From Planctomycetaceae bacterium (GTDB lineage: Bacteria; Planctomycetota; Planctomycetia; Planctomycetales; Planctomycetaceae), in the NCBI GenBank assembly GCA_003503535.1, contig DOCI01000201.1, positions 1-10,370 on the forward strand: DNA of 10,370 bases, given 5' to 3'. Under the pieces are notes generated by a model, which did not search any database, was not told where the DNA came from, and was given only the letters and a program-made list of their open reading frames with translations. Both the position numbers and the translations under genes were made by a program. Every line of letters begins with the position of its first letter. The stretch's first letter is position 1. Below, in pieces: positions 5,432 to 10,370 of this stretch.

Positions 5432-6907
5432 TTAGTTATTAGAGGGTTTGATATTTCGCCTTCGCTGCTTACCTTCGTTTGGTCGACGGTAAATTCCCGC
5501 TTGATGAGCGGATAGACAGCGACCACTAGCCCAAGTTCTCAAATGCTCGATCGACTCAGCCGCAGTGATCGCCACTGGCACGACATTTTTAGCCGCTTGA
5601 ATTAATGGCACATCAAGCAGTGCAGACAAGCGACAGCAGGCTTTGATTTCTGCACCAGTCCAATCTGTGTCTGCTGGTCTCTCTTGTTCACGATCGATCA
5701 TGAACATGGAAAGATAGATATTCCAGATCGTCTGTTTTTCTTCATGTCCAGGTAGGTCAAGAAAGAAAATGCCGTCGAATCGCTCGGAGCGACCGAATTC
5801 TGGCGGCAGCCTGGAAACATCGTTCGCAGTACAGACTACAAATGCATCCGATTCATGGTCATTTAACCAGCTAAGGAATGTGCCAAACATTCGCGATGAT
5901 ACCCCTGAGTCTCCACTGCCGTTCATACCTGCAAATACCTTCTCGACCTCATCCAGCATAACCACGCAAGGAGCCATGGCGTCGATGACGTTCAGTGCCT
6001 GCCGCGTTTGTTCTTCACTTTGTCCCACAAGCGAGCCCATCAAACGGCCAACGTCGAGAATCAACACTGGCCTTCCAACTTCGTTGCCCAGTGATTTGCA
6101 GAACTCCGATTTTCCGCATCCTGGTGGAGAGAGCAGGAGTACACCACGCGCACGTTGAGCTTGGGGGCCTCGACTCGACTGCAGTAAAGCACGTTTACAA
6201 AAAGCCTTGAGAGCGGCCAAACCACCGAGGCTATTGAAATCTCCATGACCTCGATGCAGTGTCAGCGATGCTGATTTTTTGAGCGATTGAGTCTTCAGTT
6301 CCCACACGGCTTCAGGTGTGATGCGGTCGTGTCGAACGAGGGAGAGGCTGAAGGCATTCTCCGCTTCCATTCGAGTCAGTCCGGCAGCCGCATCCAACAC
6401 TGCATCGAGGTTTTCACCGGTTGGTAGCTCGGCCTCTTCAGTGGCTATACCAATCGCAATTTCTGTCAATTGTGCTCTATTCGGAAGATCGTGCTCCAGG
6501 ACGACAAACAGTTTTTCCAATTCCACTGGTAACTGCACGATTGGAGAGAGCACAACAACAATCGTCCGATTCAGCTTTCCTGCCACAACCTGTTGAGCGA
6601 GTGCCTGGACAATTTCCGCAGACTGGAGAAACCGATGAAAATTTTGCAGCACAAGAATCGCAGTTCCATCTGGTGTCGCCAGAGAATTGACTGCTCGGAT
6701 AGCAGCCAGCGGATCGTTTGCTCCCTCTTCAATTTCCGTTCCAGGAATATGCAATCCCTGTTCGATGTCCCAAGTCGCCAGTCGCCATTTTTCCAGATGA
6801 CATACTTGTGCGATGGCCATCAGGGCATCCTGATGCTCGTGGCTTGTAACCCATAGCCCGGTGAAGCATGCGCGGACGTACTCTGCAAAGCGATCAATCA
6901 TTGTCAT
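5432..6907 (-). CDS. Ycf46-like AAA+ ATPase
   Basis: A 491-residue protein of the AAA+ class, matching the length and layout of Ycf46-type ATPases of cyanobacteria and chloroplasts. The N-terminal half (about 1-200) looks like a degenerate AAA-like domain: it has an AILVLQNFHRFL strand resembling Walker B but no P-loop. The C-terminal ATPase has Walker A SPPGCGKS (260-267, with Ser in place of the first Gly), Walker B CVVMLDEVEK (314-323, Asp319-Glu320), sensor-1 TAND (360-363), and GRSERFDGIFFLDLP (372-386), where arginines 373 and 377 are arginine-finger candidates. Hydrolysis should be intact. Start is ATG 6907 or 6901, with a weak GAAAGA upstream. It lies 159 bases after DUF2997. Known Ycf46 genes often accompany DUF1257 and DUF2997; the molecular job is unknown. 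Protein remodelling of Ubl-tagged targets is a hypothesis from context. Confidence 0.9.
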   Translation of the reverse strand: MTMIDRFAEYVRACFTGLWVTSHEHQDALMAIAQVCHLEKWRLATWDIEQGLHIPGTEIEEGANDPLAAIRAVNSLATPDGTAILVLQNFHRFLQSAEIVQALAQQVVAGKLNRTIVVVLSPIVQLPVELEKLFVVLEHDLPNRAQLTEIAIGIATEEAELPTGENLDAVLDAAAGLTRMEAENAFSLSLVRHDRITPEAVWELKTQSLKKSASLTLHRGHGDFNSLGGLAALKAFCKRALLQSSRGPQAQRARGVLLLSPPGCGKSEFCKSLGNEVGRPVLILDVGRLMGSLVGQSEEQTRQALNVIDAMAPCVVMLDEVEKVFAGMNGSGDSGVSSRMFGTFLSWLNDHESDAFVVCTANDVSRLPPEFGRSERFDGIFFLDLPGHEEKQTIWNIYLSMFMIDREQERPADTDWTGAEIKACCRLSALLDVPLIQAAKNVVPVAITAAESIEHLRTWASGRCLSAHQAGIYRRPNEGKQRRRNIKPSNN

Positions 6908-7066
6908 AAATTCTTTCTATAAGATCATAAAGTGAAAAAGTTACTTCCGAACCAGATCAAGTCGGCAGGTAGAAATGAAACGAAAAACCTGCAGTAAAGC
7001 GGCTAAGTTATTTTACAATCGGCCCTTCACACAACAGATGGGAAACGTGAGTTAATCTTCGATGAT

Positions 7067-7276
7067 TCACTGGGTCTCTCTCCTATCGTTAATATGTTGA
7101 GAAACTTCCATGTTTTGGGAACCGTAAAACTCTGATGTCCTTTGTTCGCCGACACGCTGGCCAAGTGCGTTTTCCAAAAACTGACTCGCTTCTCGACACT
7201 CACTCCCGGCAAAACCTTTTGTCTCGATCCGAGTCTGACCATTCGGTGCAATGATGATTTCGATTGATTTGTTCAT
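7067..7276 (-). CDS. DUF2997 family protein
   Basis: A 69-residue protein. The N-terminus IEIIIAPNGQTRIETKGFAG (5-24) followed by CREASQFLENALG (27-39) is the DUF2997 signature: a short beta-hairpin, the KGFxG turn, a conserved Cys27, and a helix. The family is usually adjacent to DUF1257 and a Ycf46-like ATPase, as here. Its start codon overlaps the stop of DUF1257 (ATGA, 7276-7273), a standard sign of coupled translation. The tail past residue 50 (GSQNMEVSQHINDRRETQ) is longer and more polar than I would expect for the family core. No biochemical function is established to my knowledge. Confidence 0.88.
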   Translation of the reverse strand: MNKSIEIIIAPNGQTRIETKGFAGSECREASQFLENALGQRVGEQRTSEFYGSQNMEVSQHINDRRETQ

Positions 7277-7641
7277 ACTGCTCCTCCCACATTGACAGTC
7301 AATTTGATTGAACCATCATCGAGCGATTGCTCGATCACGGAATGTCCTCGCTTTCTCGCTTCAAGAGTAGCTTTCTCGACGGCATAGTTTTGCAGGAACA
7401 AATCCAATTGCTTCTGTTTACCCCAACGACCTCCGTAGTGATCGAATGAGATTCTGGCGGTGGCAACGTCGCAAACCACCGGATACCGCCATTCAGGGAG
7501 CTGGACTTTCCAGCCTGTTGCCGAACTGCTGAACAGCTTGGCTTCACCAAAAACTGGTTCAGGCAATTTTTGTCGGATACAAGCCGAGCGGATTGCGATG
7601 GGATCACGAATCTCAGTCTGAATCGAAACGATGTGAGACAT
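7273..7641 (-). CDS. DUF1257 (Ycf35-related) family protein
   Basis: A 122-residue protein opening with MSHIVSIQTEIRD, the usual MSHxxxIxTxI start of DUF1257 proteins, which include chloroplast/cyanobacterial Ycf35. The middle has a WKVQLPEWRYPVVCD segment (about 39-53) and FDHYGGRWGKQKQLDLFLQNY (about 61-81); the last third has KATLEARKRGHSV followed by a predicted strand SIKLTVNV. I chose ATG 7641 rather than 7668 because AAAGGAG lies about nine bases before it and the family begins at MSH. It is the first gene of the minus-strand cluster, with a strong hairpin in its leader. Function is unknown; it is part of the DUF1257/DUF2997/AAA set. Confidence 0.9.
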   Translation of the reverse strand: MSHIVSIQTEIRDPIAIRSACIRQKLPEPVFGEAKLFSSSATGWKVQLPEWRYPVVCDVATARISFDHYGGRWGKQKQLDLFLQNYAVEKATLEARKRGHSVIEQSLDDGSIKLTVNVGGAV

Positions 7642-7687
7642 AAATTGATTCTCCTTTGAAAAGAACACAGAGGCATGTAAATGAGAA

Positions 7688-7728
7688 AAGCCCGCATCAA
7701 ACCGGATTTAACGGTTTGATGCGGGCTT
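7688..7728 (-). terminator. 17-bp perfect hairpin with T-rich tail in the leader of the minus-strand cluster
   Basis: AAGCCCGCATCAAACCG (7688-7704) and CGGTTTGATGCGGGCTT (7712-7728) are exact complements around a 7-base loop. Read on the minus strand, the stem runs into TTTTCTCATTT, the form of an intrinsic terminator; on the plus strand no T-run follows. It lies 46 bases upstream of the DUF1257 start, with no intact minus-strand gene to its right, so it would end transcription inside the leader of the cluster. It is either an attenuator-type control or the leftover terminator of a lost gene. Structure certain, role inferred. Confidence 0.75.
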
Positions 7729-7839
7729 AACGCGAGTAATTGTACTTTTCCAAATGCTATGCAATTGGCATCATGTTACTTGACACGTTTTTGGCTAAAA
7801 TTTAGCACACTGCCACTTGTAACAGGATTTGAATAGTCC
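7729..7839. promoter_or_regulatory. Divergent intergenic region with a palindrome and a weak promoter element
   Basis: This stretch is where promoters for both directions would be expected. It holds a near-perfect palindrome GCTAAAATTTAGC (7794-7806; 6-bp arms, 1-base centre) and a consensus -35 hexamer TTGACA on the plus strand (7780-7785). At normal spacing (16-18 bases) there is no good -10 box, and the TAAAAT at 7796 is too close. ATGCAATTGGCAT (7760-7772) is another short interrupted palindrome. These could be operator sites, but no known regulator motif is recognised. Confidence 0.3.
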
Positions 7840-8037
7840 ATGGCGAACGTGAATGAGTATTCATTCTCTGAATTCAACGAAAAGAAGAGTCAATTTCCCA
7901 TATTCGAGTGGGCAGGGGATTGAGCATGGTCGTTTGAAGTCTATGACAATGAGAGAACAATGGAACTCGACGCACTCCTTGGGAGTTTCTACAATGCTTT
8001 CAAGTGTGATTGGAAAGGCCTGAACACTCGCCGTTAG
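7840..8037 (+). pseudogene. Small plus-strand frame interrupted by one TGA
   Basis: From ATG 7840 the plus strand reads MANVNEYSFSEF, NEKKSQFPIFEWAGD, then TGA (7921-7923), then in the same frame AWSFEVYDNERTMELDALLG and SFYNAFKCDWKGLNTRR to TAG (8035-8037). Both halves are rich in aromatic residues and have protein-like composition. Replacing the TGA by TGG would give a 65-residue protein with GDWAWSFEVYD across the junction. An internal ATG at 7960 could start only a 25-residue product. The ribosome site is poor (AGGA about 14 bases upstream). Likely a recently broken small gene. Selenocysteine or readthrough is possible, but no clear SECIS-like hairpin is seen. Family not recognised. Confidence 0.45.
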
Positions 8038-8129
8038 ATGAAAATTTCAGGTTCGTAACTCATGACAAGCACTTCATTTTCTCAAATTACCGTATCGCAG
8101 TATGCAGTGTTAAGGGATGTGTCGCAATA

Positions 8130-10370
8130 ATGCTCATTAGCGAACTACTTAACGACCTTGGCTATTCGGATTCTCCGTTTTTCCTGAAAAAAGGCACCCG
8201 TGCATTCGAAACCGCATCCAGCATCGGGCACATCCTGCGTGCTGCTGCCAAGCCCCAGTGTGGTCTGCTGGGTGTCTACACGCTGGCCAACATCAATCAA
8301 CCTGAAAATTCACTGGCTCCGTTAGTTTATATTTGCAAAGCAAAAGACGAAGAAGCCGCGGACAAGGTTCATCGGTTGGTTTGGAATCAGGACATCACCC
8401 CGTTTCTTATCGTTTATACCCCCAAAGGTATCAAATTCTACTCCGGATTTGAGTACAACAGGGAAGGTAATGGGCATCTGACAAACTTACTGGCTTTTAA
8501 TGAAGCCTCAAAGATTGCCAGGAGTTTTCATGCCGAAGAAATCAACTCAGGTCGGTTCTGGCGTGAGTGGTCCCGGAAGGTTAAACCCGAACAACGCGTT
8601 AACTGGAAGTTACTGGATAACCTCAAAAATCTCGATCAATACCTGCAAAGAAAATGCGATGTCTCCCGGATAACTTCTCACGCTCTGATTGGCAAATACG
8701 TCTATTTGCACTATCTGCGTGACCGAGGAATTTTGTCAGAACGAAAGCTGGCTTCTTGGGGCATCGATGGCAAGCATATTTTCGGGCGCTCAGCACAACT
8801 GTCAAAATTCAAGTTAGTCGTCAATAAACTAGAGGATTGGCTTAACGGAAACATTTTCCCCATTCCGTTTTCGGGAGAACATGCACCGGAACTAAAACAC
8901 ATCCAACTGGTCGCTGGAATTTTCAACGGCGATGACATCTTGCCACAAGGTGATCGCCAATTGTCGCTGGATTTCAATGCTTACGATTTTTCATACATTC
9001 CAATCGAAACGCTATCTGTTGTCTATGAACAGTTTCTGCATACGCCAGATGAGAAGGGCGAAACCAAGGGGCGAGAAGAGGGTGCCTTTTACACGCCGAT
9101 CCCCGTTGTGAATTATATGCTCGGCGAAATGGAGGAGAAACTTCCGCTCCACGACGGAGTCCGTGTTGTTGATTTTGCCTGCGGCTCTGGTGCGTTTCTC
9201 GTTCAATGTTATCGACGATTGATTGAAAAAACCTATCCACAGCATAAGTACTCCAAGATCCACCCGATCCCGTTAAGAGAGTTGCTGGTCAACAATATAT
9301 TTGGATTGGATCGAGACGATGATGCCTGTGCGGTATCAGAGTTGAGCCTTTTACTAACTTTGCTCGATTATGTTGACCCACCGGATCTGGAAGAAGACAA
9401 ACGCGTAAAACTACCATCGCTACGCGGCAAGAATATCTTTAATGGAGATTTTTTCGATCCGATACCGTCAGCACTGAAAAATAAAAAATTTGATTGGATC
9501 GTGGGTAATCCCCCTTGGAAAAAACTGAATCCACGCTCTCTGAATGACAATGACAAACCTGCCTGGAATTGGATGCTGGACAATAAAAGTAAACGTCCGG
9601 TGGGTGGTAATGAACTTGCCCGGGCATTTGCCTGGCGAGTTGCCAACTATGCCAGTGAAGCAGGTGAGATTGCCTTGTTTCTGCCTGCCATGACGCTTTT
9701 CGACAATCGAGCGGTCGAATTTCGACAGCGATTCTTTACAAGTATGCACCTACAGGCTGTTGCTAATTTTTCTAACTTAGCAGAAGTCATTTCCGATGGT
9801 CGTTTTCGTGTTCCGTCGGCCGTATTTTTTTACTCACCTCGCAGCGAAGATTCAGAAGTGATTGAAGAAGAATTCGTAAAAGTCTTCTCTCCATTGGTTG
9901 CGAACCAGGAAATCACTCGACCGGAAGGCAAAGGCAAGCGGATTGAATCGTGGTGCATCACGATTAACGAGTCTGAAATCCGTGATATCCCGTACTCGGA
10001 CATCCTCAGCGGATCTGGGTTGACATGGAAGATAGCAACCTGGGGAAGTCATAATGATGTAAAGTTGCTCCGACGTTTGGAGCAAAGATTTGAATCCTTG
10101 AGACGACTTCAAGAAGAAGATGTCATTGCGATTTCAGAAGGCCCGGCCTTAAGAGCAACGTCTGTTGAAAAGGGAGAGAACAAAACCGAATATCAAAAAG
10201 AACTGAAGGATAAAAATGAATTGAATACGGGAATGATGGCAAGAATGCGACATTTATTCATTATTCCAGATTCTGCGTTAGTTCCATGTGAGAAACATTA
10301 CCTTCGATTACGGGCAGGACGTCGAACAATGACTGTTTGTCGTGGTCCACACGTCATCGTCAGTGCGGCC
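8130..10370 (+). CDS. Large N6-adenine DNA methyltransferase (Eco57I/type IIG-like), 3' end outside the window
   Basis: An open frame of 747 codons running off the right edge with no stop reached. After an N-terminal domain (about 1-290, including LVYICKAKDEEAADKVHRLV near 70-89) comes GAFYTP (318-323), SAM-binding motif I VVDFACGSGAFLV (346-358), and catalytic motif IV VGNPPW (458-463), the NPPY/W tetrapeptide of gamma-class N6-adenine methyltransferases. The section after about 480 includes a further methylase-like core and the start of a target-recognition part. Domain order fits Eco57I-type R-M enzymes or the methylases of BREX/DISARM systems; I cannot identify a nuclease motif in the N-terminus, so restriction activity is unproven. 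The first ATG in the frame (8130) has AAGGGA about 12 bases upstream; the frame is open back to 8010 but has no ATG there. It is divergent from the ubiquitin-like cluster. Confidence 0.9.
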   Translation, partial: MLISELLNDLGYSDSPFFLKKGTRAFETASSIGHILRAAAKPQCGLLGVYTLANINQPENSLAPLVYICKAKDEEAADKVHRLVWNQDITPFLIVYTPKGIKFYSGFEYNREGNGHLTNLLAFNEASKIARSFHAEEINSGRFWREWSRKVKPEQRVNWKLLDNLKNLDQYLQRKCDVSRITSHALIGKYVYLHYLRDRGILSERKLASWGIDGKHIFGRSAQLSKFKLVVNKLEDWLNGNIFPIPFSGEHAPELKHIQLVAGIFNGDDILPQGDRQLSLDFNAYDFSYIPIETLSVVYEQFLHTPDEKGETKGREEGAFYTPIPVVNYMLGEMEEKLPLHDGVRVVDFACGSGAFLVQCYRRLIEKTYPQHKYSKIHPIPLRELLVNNIFGLDRDDDACAVSELSLLLTLLDYVDPPDLEEDKRVKLPSLRGKNIFNGDFFDPIPSALKNKKFDWIVGNPPWKKLNPRSLNDNDKPAWNWMLDNKSKRPVGGNELARAFAWRVANYASEAGEIALFLPAMTLFDNRAVEFRQRFFTSMHLQAVANFSNLAEVISDGRFRVPSAVFFYSPRSEDSEVIEEEFVKVFSPLVANQEITRPEGKGKRIESWCITINESEIRDIPYSDILSGSGLTWKIATWGSHNDVKLLRRLEQRFESLRRLQEEDVIAISEGPALRATSVEKGENKTEYQKELKDKNELNTGMMARMRHLFIIPDSALVPCEKHYLRLRAGRRTMTVCRGPHVIVSAA

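Noticed and set aside
6965..6992. GCAGGT/ACCTGC hairpin between the AAA and DUF2997 genes
   Set aside because: Only six base pairs with a 16-base loop; expected by chance in AT-moderate DNA.
5176..8037. Reassignment of TGA to a sense codon in this organism
   Set aside because: At least seven intact genes here (E1, JAB, E2, Ubl, the 96- and 103-residue genes, DUF2997) end at TGA at the expected protein end, so TGA is a normal stop.
8711..10112. Minus-strand frames opposite the methylase
   Set aside because: They are antisense to a continuous 747-codon frame with clear methyltransferase motifs.

Overview
The window looks like an accessory (defence- or stress-type) region of a bacterial chromosome. 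Base composition looks mid-range by eye; I did not compute it. Several proteins (the E2-like/cysteine-rich fusion, the 314-, 104- and 62-residue hypotheticals, and the set of DUF1257, DUF2997 and a Ycf46-like AAA ATPase) resemble families I associate mainly with Planctomycetes. That assignment rests on memory of the families, not on a search.

From about 7641 down to 198 there is one long minus-strand gene cluster of twelve apparently intact genes. In order of transcription they are: DUF1257 (7641-7273), DUF2997 (7276-7067), a Ycf46-like AAA+ ATPase (6907-5432), a 356-base gap holding a small broken reading frame, a 314-residue helical protein (5075-4131), three small proteins of 103, 62 and 96 residues, a ubiquitin-like beta-grasp protein (3120-2806), a 70-residue two-helix membrane protein (2842-2630), an E2-like conjugating enzyme fused to a cysteine-rich zinc-type domain (2545-1451), a JAB/MPN metallopeptidase (1584-898) and an E1-like ThiF-fold activating enzyme (857-198). 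Most genes have good Shine-Dalgarno sequences. Several overlap: 4 bases between DUF1257 and DUF2997, 53 bases between the 314- and 103-residue genes, 37 bases between the Ubl and the membrane protein, and 134 bases between E2 and JAB.

The last five genes (Ubl, membrane protein, E2 with cysteine-rich tail, JAB, E1) contain every part of a ubiquitin-like conjugation pathway. E1 would adenylate the Ubl and carry it on Cys173. E2 would accept it on Cys184. The cysteine-rich tail could do an E3-like job, and JAB could trim the Ubl precursor or remove it from targets. The Ubl runs 33 residues beyond its only plausible processing glycine (Gly71), which suggests a precursor. The upstream AAA module may supply remodelling or unfolding. 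That link is inferred from gene order only.

The divergent region 7642-8129 holds a 17-bp perfect hairpin with a T-rich tail in the leader of the minus-strand cluster, a small palindrome, and a plus-strand 66-codon frame broken by one TGA. From 8130 to the window edge runs an N6-adenine DNA methyltransferase of the large Eco57I/type IIG kind (747 codons, no stop reached). A DNA modification enzyme next to a ubiquitin-like operon suggests a defence island. The left edge (1-197) has no convincing gene, only a tandem repeat/hairpin at 75-107. No rRNA, tRNA, CRISPR array or insertion sequence was seen.
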